From positions 11,178,741-11,242,740 of the forward strand of contig OZ037768.1 of NCBI GenBank assembly GCA_964035545.1: a DNA stretch of 64,000 nucleotides. Direction: 5' to 3'. The position numbers were made by a program, and so were the translations under genes. Below the pieces are notes generated by a model, which worked only from the letters and a program-made list of their open reading frames with translations, was not told where the DNA came from and ran no database searches. The stretch comes from Bugula neritina. Lineage: Eukaryota > Bryozoa > Gymnolaemata > Cheilostomatida > Bugulidae. This document shows positions 35,967 through 48,588 of the stretch, piece after piece (the stretch's first letter is position 1; every line of letters begins with the position of its first letter).

Positions 35967-36637
35967 AACAGTGCACCCTTCGCAGCGATACTGGCTGAAG
36001 AATTAGCGGGGCGCGCTCGAGCGTGCAAGCACGTTGGTGATGCAGTGGCTGCAGTGCGCATTGCCTACTCACACTCTGCAGGTCACAACACCAGTCATGA
36101 TATTATTATAGCTTAATGCACAGCAAAGGTTTAAAATAAGCAGGCCTGAGAGGGGGCAAGACGAGAGTCGCGACACCACGGCACACAACTGGAGAGTTGC
36201 GCAAAATCTCCGCGTCACATTCGTGTGACTTTCAGGATGTGTGCTGTAGCATTGATTGAGATGAGTTTTGAAAGCATTTGCACATGTATATCAGGCAATT
36301 TAATTTTGGAATTATTTCAACACTGCATTAGAGTTGATTAAATAAAATATTATTCTTGAGAAAGTCTTAAACAATTCTTTTTTGGAATTTGTGAAGCCAT
36401 GCATCAGAAGAAATTCAAAAAGAATTTCAAAAATAAAAACATGTAATAAAAAGCAAGAATGATATAATATAATATTATTTTTTGGAAAGGAATGTTAAAT
36501 ATTCCATTTGAGTTAGTGTGTTGAAAAACATTTCACATCAGCAAGTTGGAAGAAATAATATTCGAGTAACTGATCATAATATTACTATTGCGTGTTGCTA
36601 ATGTTTTTGTGTTTGAGGAGAGAAAAAAGAAAAAAAA

Positions 36638-36755
36638 GTCTACAGCACCTGGTATTCCCAGGCGGTCACCCATCCAAGTACTAACCAGGCTCGACGTTGC
36701 TTAGCTTCAGTGATCGGACGAGAACTGGCGTTTTCAACGTGATATGGCCGTAGAC
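36638..36755 (-). rRNA. 5S rRNA copy 23 (C36)
   Basis: C36 gene, standard spacer. Confidence 0.96.
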
Positions 36756-37425
36756 AACAGTGCACCCTTCGCAGCGATACTGGCTGAAGAATTAGCGGGG
36801 CGCGCTCGAGCGTGCAAGCACGTTGGTGATGCAGTGGCTGCAGTGCGCATTGCCTACTCACACTCTGCAGGTCACAACACCAGTCATGATATTATTATAG
36901 CTTAATGCACAGCAAAGGTTTAAAATAAGCAGGCCTGAGAGGGGGCAAGACGAGAGTCGCGACACCACGGCACACAACTGGAGAGTTGCGCAAAATCTCC
37001 GCGTCACATTCGTGTGACTTTCAGGATGTGTGCTGTAGCATTGATTGAGATGAGTTTTGAAAGCATTTGCACATGTATATCAGGCAATTTAATTTTGGAA
37101 TTATTTCAACACTGCATTAGAGTTGATTAAATAAAATATTATTCTTGAGAAAGTCTTAAACAATTCTTTTTTGGAATTTGTGAAGCCATGCATCAGAAGA
37201 AATTCAAAAAGAATTTCAAAAATAAAAACATGTAATAAAAAGCAAGAATGATATAATATAATATTATTTTTTGGAAAGGAATGTTAAATATTCCATTTGA
37301 GTTAGTGTGTTGAAAAACATTTCACATCAGCAAGTTGGAAGAAATAATATTCGAGTAACTGATCATAATATTACTATTGCGTGTTGCTAATGTTTTTGTG
37401 TTTGAGGAGAGAAAAAAGAAAAAAA

Positions 37426-37543
37426 GTCTACAGCACCTGGTATTCCCAGGCGGTCACCCATCCAAGTACTAACCAGGCTCGACGTTGCTTAGCTTCAGTG
37501 ATCGGACTAGAACTGGCGTTTTCAACGTGATATGGCCGTAGAC
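37426..37543 (-). rRNA. 5S rRNA copy 24 (A36)
   Basis: A36 gene whose upstream spacer carries the two G variants of copy 1 (37648, 37715) plus a private G at 37780. Confidence 0.96.
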
Positions 37544-38213
37544 AACAGTGCACCCTTCGCAGCGATACTGGCTGAAGAATTAGCGGGGCGCGCTCGAGCG
37601 TGCAAGCACGTTGGTGATGCAGTGGCTGCAGTGCGCATTGCCTACTCGCACTCTGCAGGTCACAACACCAGTCATGATATTATTATAGCTTAATGCACAG
37701 CAAAGGTTTAAAATGAGCAGGCCTGAGAGGGGGCAAGACGAGAGTCGCGACACCACGGCACACAACTGGAGAGTTGCGCGAAATCTCCGCGTCACATTCG
37801 TGTGACTTTCAGGATGTGTGCTGTAGCATTGATTGAGATGAGTTTTGAAAGCATTTGCACATGTATATCAGGCAATTTAATTTTGGAATTATTTCAACAC
37901 TGCATTAGAGTTGATTAAATAAAATATTATTCTTGAGAAAGTCTTAAACAATTCTTTTTTGGAATTTGTGAAGCCATGCATCAGAAGAAATTCAAAAAGA
38001 ATTTCAAAAATAAAAACATGTAATAAAAAGCAAGAATGATATAATATAATATTATTTTTTGGAAAGGAATGTTAAATATTCCATTTGAGTTAGTGTGTTG
38101 AAAAACATTTCACATCAGCAAGTTGGAAGAAATAATATTCGAGTAACTGATCATAATATTACTATTGCGTGTTGCTAATGTTTTTGTGTTTGAGGAGAGA
38201 AAAAAGAAAAAAA

Positions 38214-38331
38214 GTCTACAGCACCTGGTATTCCCAGGCGGTCACCCATCCAAGTACTAACCAGGCTCGACGTTGCTTAGCTTCAGTGATCGGACTAGAA
38301 CTGGCGTTTTCAACGTGATATGGCCGTAGAC
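38214..38331 (-). rRNA. 5S rRNA copy 25 (A36, last of its type)
   Basis: Last A36 gene in the window; private T-to-A in the upstream spacer near 38679. Confidence 0.96.
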
Positions 38332-39002
38332 AACAGTGCACCCTTCGCAGCGATACTGGCTGAAGAATTAGCGGGGCGCGCTCGAGCGTGCAAGCACGTT
38401 GGTGATGCAGTGGCTGCAGTGCGCATTGCCTACTCACACTCTGCAGGTCACAACACCAGTCATGATATTATTATAGCTTAATGCACAGCAAAGGTTTAAA
38501 ATAAGCAGGCCTGAGAGGGGGCAAGACGAGAGTCGCGACACCACGGCACACAACTGGAGAGTTGCGCAAAATCTCCGCGTCACATTCGTGTGACTTTCAG
38601 GATGTGTGCTGTAGCATTGATTGAGATGAGTTTTGAAAGCATTTGCACATGTATATCAGGCAATTTAATTTTGGAATAATTTCAACACTGCATTAGAGTT
38701 GATTAAATAAAATATTATTCTTGAGAAAGTCTTAAACAATTCTTTTTTGGAATTTGTGAAGCCATGCATCAGAAGAAATTCAAAAAGAATTTCAAAAATA
38801 AAAACATGTAATAAAAAGCAAGAATGATATAATATAATATTATTTTTTGGAAAGGAATGTTAAATATTCCATTTGAGTTAGTGTGTTGAAAAACATTTCA
38901 CATCAGCAAGTTGGAAGAAATAATATTCGAGTAACTGATCATAATATTACTATTGCGTGTTGCTAATGTTTTTGTGTTTGAGGAGAGAAAAAAGAAAAAA
39001 AA

Positions 39003-39120
39003 GTCTACAGCACCTGGTATTCCCAGGCGGTCACCCATCCAAGTACTAACCAGGCTCGACGTTGCTTAGCTTCAGTGATCGGACGAGAACTGGCGTTTTC
39101 AACGTGATATGGCCGTAGAC
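39003..39120 (-). rRNA. 5S rRNA copy 26 (C36, spacer A)
   Basis: Start of the all-C36 domain. Upstream spacer is haplotype A: TTGAACAATT, AAAAATATG, ATTGTTTGG, GTTGAATATT and AAATATTATTCG. Confidence 0.96.
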
Positions 39121-39791
39121 AACAGTGCACCCTTCGCAGCGATACTGGCTGAAGAATTAGCGGGGCGCGCTCGAGCGTGCAAGCACGTTGGTGATGCAGT
39201 GGCTGCAGTGCGCATTGCCTACTCACACTCTGCAGGTCACAACACCAGTCATGATATTATTATAGCTTAATGCACAGCAAAGGTTTAAAATAAGCAGGCC
39301 TGAGAGGGGGCAAGACGAGAGTCGCGACACCACGGCACACAACTGGAGAGTTGCGCAAAATCTCCGCGTCACATTCGTGTGACTTTCAGGATGTGTGCTG
39401 TAGCATTGATTGAGATGAGTTTTGAAAGCATTTGCACATGTATATCAGGCAATTTAATTTTGGAATTATTTCAACACTGCATTAGAGTTGATTAAATAAA
39501 ATATTATTCTTGAGAAAGTCTTGAACAATTCTTTTTTGGAATTTGTGAAGCCATGCATCAGAAGAAATTCAAAAAGAATTTCAAAAATAAAAATATGTAA
39601 TAAAAAGCAAGAATGATATAATATAATATTATTGTTTGGAAAGGAATGTTGAATATTCCATTTGAGTTAGTGTGTTGAAAAACATTTCACATCAGCAAGT
39701 TGGAAGAAATATTATTCGAGTAACTGATCATAATATTACTATTGCGTGTTGCTAATGTTTTTGTGTTTGAGGAGAGAAAAAAGAAAAAAAA

Positions 39792-39909
39792 GTCTACAGC
39801 ACCTGGTATTCCCAGGCGGTCACCCATCCAAGTACTAACCAGGCTCGACGTTGCTTAGCTTCAGTGATCGGACGAGAACTGGCGTTTTCAACGTGATATG
39901 GCCGTAGAC
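39792..39909 (-). rRNA. 5S rRNA copy 27 (C36, spacer B)
   Basis: Upstream spacer is haplotype B: GAGAATGTCTT (near 40304) with TTCAAG. Confidence 0.96.
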
Positions 39910-40580
39910 AACAGTGCACCCTTCGCAGCGATACTGGCTGAAGAATTAGCGGGGCGCGCTCGAGCGTGCAAGCACGTTGGTGATGCAGTGGCTGCAGTGC
40001 GCATTGCCTACTCACACTCTGCAGGTCACAACACCAGTCATGATATTATTATAGCTTAATGCACAGCAAAGGTTTAAAATAAGCAGGCCTGAGAGGGGGC
40101 AAGACGAGAGTCGCGACACCACGGCACACAACTGGAGAGTTGCGCAAAATCTCCGCGTCACATTCGTGTGACTTTCAGGATGTGTGCTGTAGCATTGATT
40201 GAGATGAGTTTTGAAAGCATTTGCACATGTATATCAGGCAATTTAATTTTGGAATTATTTCAACACTGCATTAGAGTTGATTAAATAAAATATTATTCTT
40301 GAGAATGTCTTAAACAATTCTTTTTTGGAATTTGTGAAGCCATGCATCAGAAGAAATTCAAAAAGAATTTCAAAAATAAAAACATGTAATAAAAAGCAAG
40401 AATGATATAATATAATATTATTTTTTGGAAAGGAATGTTAAATATTCCATTTGAGTTAGTGTGTTGAAAAACATTTCACATCAGCAAGTTGGAAGAAATA
40501 ATATTCAAGTAACTGATCATAATATTACTATTGCGTGTTGCTAATGTTTTTGTGTTTGAGGAGAGAAAAAAGAAAAAAAA

Positions 40581-40698
40581 GTCAACAGCACCTGGTATTC
40601 CCAGGCGGTCACCCATCCAAGTACTAACCAGGCTCGACGTTGCTTAGCTTCAGTGATCGGACGAGAACTGGCGTTTTCAACGTGATATGGCCGTAGAC
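40581..40698 (-). rRNA. 5S rRNA copy 28 (variant at position 115, spacer C)
   Basis: Plus-strand A at 40584 changes RNA position 115 from A to U (GTTGAC instead of GTAGAC) and breaks the pair with U4 in helix I. The promoter is unchanged, so it may be transcribed but fold less well. Upstream spacer is haplotype C (CAACAATGC, GTGTCTTG). Confidence 0.9.
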
Positions 40699-41369
40699 AA
40701 CAGTGCACCCTTCGCAGCGATACTGGCTGAAGAATTAGCGGGGCGCGCTCGAGCGTGCAAGCACGTTGGTGATGCAGTGGCTGCAGTGCGCATTGCCTAC
40801 TCACACTCTGCAGGTCACAACACCAGTCATGATATTATTATAGCTTAATGCACAGCAAAGGTTTAAAATAAGCAGGCCTGAGAGGGGGCAAGACGAGAGT
40901 CGCGACACCACGGCACACAACTGGAGAGTTGCGCAAAATCTCCGCGTCACATTCGTGTGACTTTCAGGATGTGTGCTGTAGCATTGATTGAGATGAGTTT
41001 TGAAAGCATTTGCACATGTATATCAGGCAATTTAATTTTGGAATTATTTCAACAATGCATTAGAGTTGATTAAATAAAATATTATTCTTGAGAAAGTCTT
41101 AAACAATTCTTTTTTGGAATTTGTGAAGCCATGCATCAGAAGAAATTCAAAAAGAATTTCAAAAATAAAAACATGTAATAAAAAGCAAGAATGATATAAT
41201 ATAATATTATTTTTTGGAAAGGAATGTTAAATATTCCATTTGAGTTAGTGTCTTGAAAAACATTTCACATCAGCAAGTTGGAAGAAATAATATTCAAGTA
41301 ACTGATCATAATATTACTATTGCGTGTTGCTAATGTTTTTGTGTTTGAGGAGAGAAAAAAGAAAAAAAA

Positions 41370-41487
41370 GTCTACAGCACCTGGTATTCCCAGGCGGTCA
41401 CCCATCCAAGTACTAACCAGGCTCGACGTTGCTTAGCTTCAGTGATCGGACGAGAACTGGCGTTTTCAACGTGATATGGCCGTAGAC
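41370..41487 (-). rRNA. 5S rRNA copy 29 (C36, spacer D)
   Basis: Upstream spacer is haplotype D: ATCCGAGTAACCGATC with GAAAATAG at the next terminator. Confidence 0.96.
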
Positions 41488-42158
41488 AACAGTGCACCCT
41501 TCGCAGCGATACTGGCTGAAGAATTAGCGGGGCGCGCTCGAGCGTGCAAGCACGTTGGTGATGCAGTGGCTGCAGTGCGCATTGCCTACTCACACTCTGC
41601 AGGTCACAACACCAGTCATGATATTATTATAGCTTAATGCACAGCAAAGGTTTAAAATAAGCAGGCCTGAGAGGGGGCAAGACGAGAGTCGCGACACCAC
41701 GGCACACAACTGGAGAGTTGCGCAAAATCTCCGCGTCACATTCGTGTGACTTTCAGGATGTGTGCTGTAGCATTGATTGAGATGAGTTTTGAAAGCATTT
41801 GCACATGTATATCAGGCAATTTAATTTTGGAATTATTTCAACACTGCATTAGAGTTGATTAAATAAAATATTATTCTTGAGAAAGTCTTAAACAATTCTT
41901 TTTTGGAATTTGTGAAGCCATGCATCAGAAGAAATTCAAAAAGAATTTCAAAAATAAAAACATGTAATAAAAAGCAAGAATGATATAATATAATATTATT
42001 TTTTGGAAAGGAATGTTAAATATTCCATTTGAGTTAGTGTGTTGAAAAACATTTCACATCAGCAAGTTGGAAGAAATAATATCCGAGTAACCGATCATAA
42101 TATTACTATTGCGTGTTGCTAATGTTTTTGTGTTTGAGGAGAGAAAATAGAAAAAAAA

Positions 42159-42276
42159 GTCTACAGCACCTGGTATTCCCAGGCGGTCACCCATCCAAGT
42201 ACTAACCAGGCTCGACGTTGCTTAGCTTCAGTGATCGGACGAGAACTGGCGTTTTCAACGTGATATGGCCGTAGAC
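42159..42276 (-). rRNA. 5S rRNA copy 30 (C36, spacer A)
   Basis: Second occurrence of spacer A; the distal terminator run is interrupted (T8-C-T-A-T4). Confidence 0.96.
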
Positions 42277-42947
42277 AACAGTGCACCCTTCGCAGCGATA
42301 CTGGCTGAAGAATTAGCGGGGCGCGCTCGAGCGTGCAAGCACGTTGGTGATGCAGTGGCTGCAGTGCGCATTGCCTACTCACACTCTGCAGGTCACAACA
42401 CCAGTCATGATATTATTATAGCTTAATGCACAGCAAAGGTTTAAAATAAGCAGGCCTGAGAGGGGGCAAGACGAGAGTCGCGACACCACGGCACACAACT
42501 GGAGAGTTGCGCAAAATCTCCGCGTCACATTCGTGTGACTTTCAGGATGTGTGCTGTAGCATTGATTGAGATGAGTTTTGAAAGCATTTGCACATGTATA
42601 TCAGGCAATTTAATTTTGGAATTATTTCAACACTGCATTAGAGTTGATTAAATAAAATATTATTCTTGAGAAAGTCTTGAACAATTCTTTTTTGGAATTT
42701 GTGAAGCCATGCATCAGAAGAAATTCAAAAAGAATTTCAAAAATAAAAATATGTAATAAAAAGCAAGAATGATATAATATAATATTATTGTTTGGAAAGG
42801 AATGTTGAATATTCCATTTGAGTTAGTGTGTTGAAAAACATTTCACATCAGCAAGTTGGAAGAAATATTATTCGAGTAACTGATCATAATATTACTATTG
42901 CGTGTTGCTAATGTTTTTGTGTTTGAGGAGAGAAAAAAGAAAAAAAA

Positions 42948-43065
42948 GTCTACAGCACCTGGTATTCCCAGGCGGTCACCCATCCAAGTACTAACCAGGC
43001 TCGACGTTGCTTAGCTTCAGTGATCGGACGAGAACTGGCGTTTTCAACGTGATATGGCCGTAGAC
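42948..43065 (-). rRNA. 5S rRNA copy 31 (C36, spacer B)
   Basis: Second occurrence of spacer B. Confidence 0.96.
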
Positions 43066-43736
43066 AACAGTGCACCCTTCGCAGCGATACTGGCTGAAGA
43101 ATTAGCGGGGCGCGCTCGAGCGTGCAAGCACGTTGGTGATGCAGTGGCTGCAGTGCGCATTGCCTACTCACACTCTGCAGGTCACAACACCAGTCATGAT
43201 ATTATTATAGCTTAATGCACAGCAAAGGTTTAAAATAAGCAGGCCTGAGAGGGGGCAAGACGAGAGTCGCGACACCACGGCACACAACTGGAGAGTTGCG
43301 CAAAATCTCCGCGTCACATTCGTGTGACTTTCAGGATGTGTGCTGTAGCATTGATTGAGATGAGTTTTGAAAGCATTTGCACATGTATATCAGGCAATTT
43401 AATTTTGGAATTATTTCAACACTGCATTAGAGTTGATTAAATAAAATATTATTCTTGAGAATGTCTTAAACAATTCTTTTTTGGAATTTGTGAAGCCATG
43501 CATCAGAAGAAATTCAAAAAGAATTTCAAAAATAAAAACATGTAATAAAAAGCAAGAATGATATAATATAATATTATTTTTTGGAAAGGAATGTTAAATA
43601 TTCCATTTGAGTTAGTGTGTTGAAAAACATTTCACATCAGCAAGTTGGAAGAAATAATATTCAAGTAACTGATCATAATATTACTATTGCGTGTTGCTAA
43701 TGTTTTTGTGTTTGAGGAGAGAAAAAAGAAAAAAAA

Positions 43737-43854
43737 GTCTACAGCACCTGGTATTCCCAGGCGGTCACCCATCCAAGTACTAACCAGGCTCGACGTTGCT
43801 TAGCTTCAGTGATCGGACGAGAACTGGCGTTTTCAACGTGATATGGCCGTAGAC
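43737..43854 (-). rRNA. 5S rRNA copy 32 (C36, spacer D)
   Basis: Spacer D directly after B; the C unit is missing in this round of the higher-order repeat. Confidence 0.96.
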
Positions 43855-44525
43855 AACAGTGCACCCTTCGCAGCGATACTGGCTGAAGAATTAGCGGGGC
43901 GCGCTCGAGCGTGCAAGCACGTTGGTGATGCAGTGGCTGCAGTGCGCATTGCCTACTCACACTCTGCAGGTCACAACACCAGTCATGATATTATTATAGC
44001 TTAATGCACAGCAAAGGTTTAAAATAAGCAGGCCTGAGAGGGGGCAAGACGAGAGTCGCGACACCACGGCACACAACTGGAGAGTTGCGCAAAATCTCCG
44101 CGTCACATTCGTGTGACTTTCAGGATGTGTGCTGTAGCATTGATTGAGATGAGTTTTGAAAGCATTTGCACATGTATATCAGGCAATTTAATTTTGGAAT
44201 TATTTCAACACTGCATTAGAGTTGATTAAATAAAATATTATTCTTGAGAAAGTCTTAAACAATTCTTTTTTGGAATTTGTGAAGCCATGCATCAGAAGAA
44301 ATTCAAAAAGAATTTCAAAAATAAAAACATGTAATAAAAAGCAAGAATGATATAATATAATATTATTTTTTGGAAAGGAATGTTAAATATTCCATTTGAG
44401 TTAGTGTGTTGAAAAACATTTCACATCAGCAAGTTGGAAGAAATAATATCCGAGTAACCGATCATAATATTACTATTGCGTGTTGCTAATGTTTTTGTGT
44501 TTGAGGAGAGAAAATAGAAAAAAAA

Positions 44526-44643
44526 GTCTACAGCACCTGGTATTCCCAGGCGGTCACCCATCCAAGTACTAACCAGGCTCGACGTTGCTTAGCTTCAGTG
44601 ATCGGACGAGAACTGGCGTTTTCAACGTGATATGGCCGTAGAC
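44526..44643 (-). rRNA. 5S rRNA copy 33 (C36, spacer A)
   Basis: Third spacer A; interrupted distal terminator run as in copy 30. Confidence 0.96.
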
Positions 44644-45314
44644 AACAGTGCACCCTTCGCAGCGATACTGGCTGAAGAATTAGCGGGGCGCGCTCGAGCG
44701 TGCAAGCACGTTGGTGATGCAGTGGCTGCAGTGCGCATTGCCTACTCACACTCTGCAGGTCACAACACCAGTCATGATATTATTATAGCTTAATGCACAG
44801 CAAAGGTTTAAAATAAGCAGGCCTGAGAGGGGGCAAGACGAGAGTCGCGACACCACGGCACACAACTGGAGAGTTGCGCAAAATCTCCGCGTCACATTCG
44901 TGTGACTTTCAGGATGTGTGCTGTAGCATTGATTGAGATGAGTTTTGAAAGCATTTGCACATGTATATCAGGCAATTTAATTTTGGAATTATTTCAACAC
45001 TGCATTAGAGTTGATTAAATAAAATATTATTCTTGAGAAAGTCTTGAACAATTCTTTTTTGGAATTTGTGAAGCCATGCATCAGAAGAAATTCAAAAAGA
45101 ATTTCAAAAATAAAAATATGTAATAAAAAGCAAGAATGATATAATATAATATTATTGTTTGGAAAGGAATGTTGAATATTCCATTTGAGTTAGTGTGTTG
45201 AAAAACATTTCACATCAGCAAGTTGGAAGAAATATTATTCGAGTAACTGATCATAATATTACTATTGCGTGTTGCTAATGTTTTTGTGTTTGAGGAGAGA
45301 AAAAAGAAAAAAAA

Positions 45315-45432
45315 GTCTACAGCACCTGGTATTCCCAGGCGGTCACCCATCCAAGTACTAACCAGGCTCGACGTTGCTTAGCTTCAGTGATCGGACGAGA
45401 ACTGGCGTTTTCAACGTGATATGGCCGTAGAC
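45315..45432 (-). rRNA. 5S rRNA copy 34 (C36, spacer B)
   Basis: Third spacer B, with a private A-to-G near 45938. Confidence 0.96.
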
Positions 45433-46103
45433 AACAGTGCACCCTTCGCAGCGATACTGGCTGAAGAATTAGCGGGGCGCGCTCGAGCGTGCAAGCACGT
45501 TGGTGATGCAGTGGCTGCAGTGCGCATTGCCTACTCACACTCTGCAGGTCACAACACCAGTCATGATATTATTATAGCTTAATGCACAGCAAAGGTTTAA
45601 AATAAGCAGGCCTGAGAGGGGGCAAGACGAGAGTCGCGACACCACGGCACACAACTGGAGAGTTGCGCAAAATCTCCGCGTCACATTCGTGTGACTTTCA
45701 GGATGTGTGCTGTAGCATTGATTGAGATGAGTTTTGAAAGCATTTGCACATGTATATCAGGCAATTTAATTTTGGAATTATTTCAACACTGCATTAGAGT
45801 TGATTAAATAAAATATTATTCTTGAGAATGTCTTAAACAATTCTTTTTTGGAATTTGTGAAGCCATGCATCAGAAGAAATTCAAAAAGAATTTCAAAAAT
45901 AAAAACATGTAATAAAAAGCAAGAATGATATAATATAGTATTATTTTTTGGAAAGGAATGTTAAATATTCCATTTGAGTTAGTGTGTTGAAAAACATTTC
46001 ACATCAGCAAGTTGGAAGAAATAATATTCAAGTAACTGATCATAATATTACTATTGCGTGTTGCTAATGTTTTTGTGTTTGAGGAGAGAAAAAAGAAAAA
46101 AAA

Positions 46104-46221
46104 GTCTACAGCACCTGGTATTCCCAGGCGGTCACCCATCCAAGTACTAACCAGGCTCGACGTTGCTTAGCTTCAGTGATCGGACGAGAACTGGCGTTTT
46201 CAACGTGATATGGCCGTAGAC
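46104..46221 (-). rRNA. 5S rRNA copy 35 (C36, spacer C)
   Basis: Second spacer C (CAACAATGC near 46575, GTGTCTTG near 46773). Confidence 0.96.
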
Positions 46222-46892
46222 AACAGTGCACCCTTCGCAGCGATACTGGCTGAAGAATTAGCGGGGCGCGCTCGAGCGTGCAAGCACGTTGGTGATGCAG
46301 TGGCTGCAGTGCGCATTGCCTACTCACACTCTGCAGGTCACAACACCAGTCATGATATTATTATAGCTTAATGCACAGCAAAGGTTTAAAATAAGCAGGC
46401 CTGAGAGGGGGCAAGACGAGAGTCGCGACACCACGGCACACAACTGGAGAGTTGCGCAAAATCTCCGCGTCACATTCGTGTGACTTTCAGGATGTGTGCT
46501 GTAGCATTGATTGAGATGAGTTTTGAAAGCATTTGCACATGTATATCAGGCAATTTAATTTTGGAATTATTTCAACAATGCATTAGAGTTGATTAAATAA
46601 AATATTATTCTTGAGAAAGTCTTAAACAATTCTTTTTTGGAATTTGTGAAGCCATGCATCAGAAGAAATTCAAAAAGAATTTCAAAAATAAAAACATGTA
46701 ATAAAAAGCAAGAATGATATAATATAATATTATTTTTTGGAAAGGAATGTTAAATATTCCATTTGAGTTAGTGTCTTGAAAAACATTTCACATCAGCAAG
46801 TTGGAAGAAATAATATTCAAGTAACTGATCATAATATTACTATTGCGTGTTGCTAATGTTTTTGTGTTTGAGGAGAGAAAAAAGAAAAAAAA

Positions 46893-47010
46893 GTCTACAG
46901 CACCTGGTATTCCCAGGCGGTCACCCATCCAAGTACTAACCAGGCTCGACGTTGCTTAGCTTCAGTGATCGGACGAGAACTGGCGTTTTCAACGTGATAT
47001 GGCCGTAGAC
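46893..47010 (-). rRNA. 5S rRNA copy 36 (C36, spacer D)
   Basis: Third spacer D; end of the four-unit higher-order repeat block. Confidence 0.96.
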
Positions 47011-47681
47011 AACAGTGCACCCTTCGCAGCGATACTGGCTGAAGAATTAGCGGGGCGCGCTCGAGCGTGCAAGCACGTTGGTGATGCAGTGGCTGCAGTG
47101 CGCATTGCCTACTCACACTCTGCAGGTCACAACACCAGTCATGATATTATTATAGCTTAATGCACAGCAAAGGTTTAAAATAAGCAGGCCTGAGAGGGGG
47201 CAAGACGAGAGTCGCGACACCACGGCACACAACTGGAGAGTTGCGCAAAATCTCCGCGTCACATTCGTGTGACTTTCAGGATGTGTGCTGTAGCATTGAT
47301 TGAGATGAGTTTTGAAAGCATTTGCACATGTATATCAGGCAATTTAATTTTGGAATTATTTCAACACTGCATTAGAGTTGATTAAATAAAATATTATTCT
47401 TGAGAAAGTCTTAAACAATTCTTTTTTGGAATTTGTGAAGCCATGCATCAGAAGAAATTCAAAAAGAATTTCAAAAATAAAAACATGTAATAAAAAGCAA
47501 GAATGATATAATATAATATTATTTTTTGGAAAGGAATGTTAAATATTCCATTTGAGTTAGTGTGTTGAAAAACATTTCACATCAGCAAGTTGGAAGAAAT
47601 AATATCCGAGTAACCGATCATAATATTACTATTGCGTGTTGCTAATGTTTTTGTGTTTGAGGAGAGAAAATAGAAAAAAAA

Positions 47682-47799
47682 GTCTACAGCACCTGGTATT
47701 CCCAGGCGGTCACCCATCCAAGTACTAACCAGGCTCGACGTTGCTTAGCTTCAGTGATCGGACGAGAACTGGCGTTTTCAACGTGATATGGCCGTAGAC
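47682..47799 (-). rRNA. 5S rRNA copy 37 (C36)
   Basis: Interrupted distal terminator run inherited from spacer D; standard upstream spacer. Confidence 0.96.
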
Positions 47800-48470
47800 A
47801 ACAGTGCACCCTTCGCAGCGATACTGGCTGAAGAATTAGCGGGGCGCGCTCGAGCGTGCAAGCACGTTGGTGATGCAGTGGCTGCAGTGCGCATTGCCTA
47901 CTCACACTCTGCAGGTCACAACACCAGTCATGATATTATTATAGCTTAATGCACAGCAAAGGTTTAAAATAAGCAGGCCTGAGAGGGGGCAAGACGAGAG
48001 TCGCGACACCACGGCACACAACTGGAGAGTTGCGCAAAATCTCCGCGTCACATTCGTGTGACTTTCAGGATGTGTGCTGTAGCATTGATTGAGATGAGTT
48101 TTGAAAGCATTTGCACATGTATATCAGGCAATTTAATTTTGGAATTATTTCAACACTGCATTAGAGTTGATTAAATAAAATATTATTCTTGAGAAAGTCT
48201 TAAACAATTCTTTTTTGGAATTTGTGAAGCCATGCATCAGAAGAAATTCAAAAAGAATTTCAAAAATAAAAACATGTAATAAAAAGCAAGAATGATATAA
48301 TATAATATTATTTTTTGGAAAGGAATGTTAAATATTCCATTTGAGTTAGTGTGTTGAAAAACATTTCACATCAGCAAGTTGGAAGAAATAATATTCGAGT
48401 AACTGATCATAATATTACTATTGCGTGTTGCTAATGTTTTTGTGTTTGAGGAGAGAAAAAAGAAAAAAAA

Positions 48471-48588
48471 GTCTACAGCACCTGGTATTCCCAGGCGGTC
48501 ACCCATCCAAGTACTAACCAGGCTCGACGTTGCTTAGCTTCAGTGATCGGACGAGAACTGGCGTTTTCAACGTGATATGGCCGTAGAC
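48471..48588 (-). rRNA. 5S rRNA copy 38 (C36)
   Basis: C36 gene, standard spacer. Confidence 0.96.
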
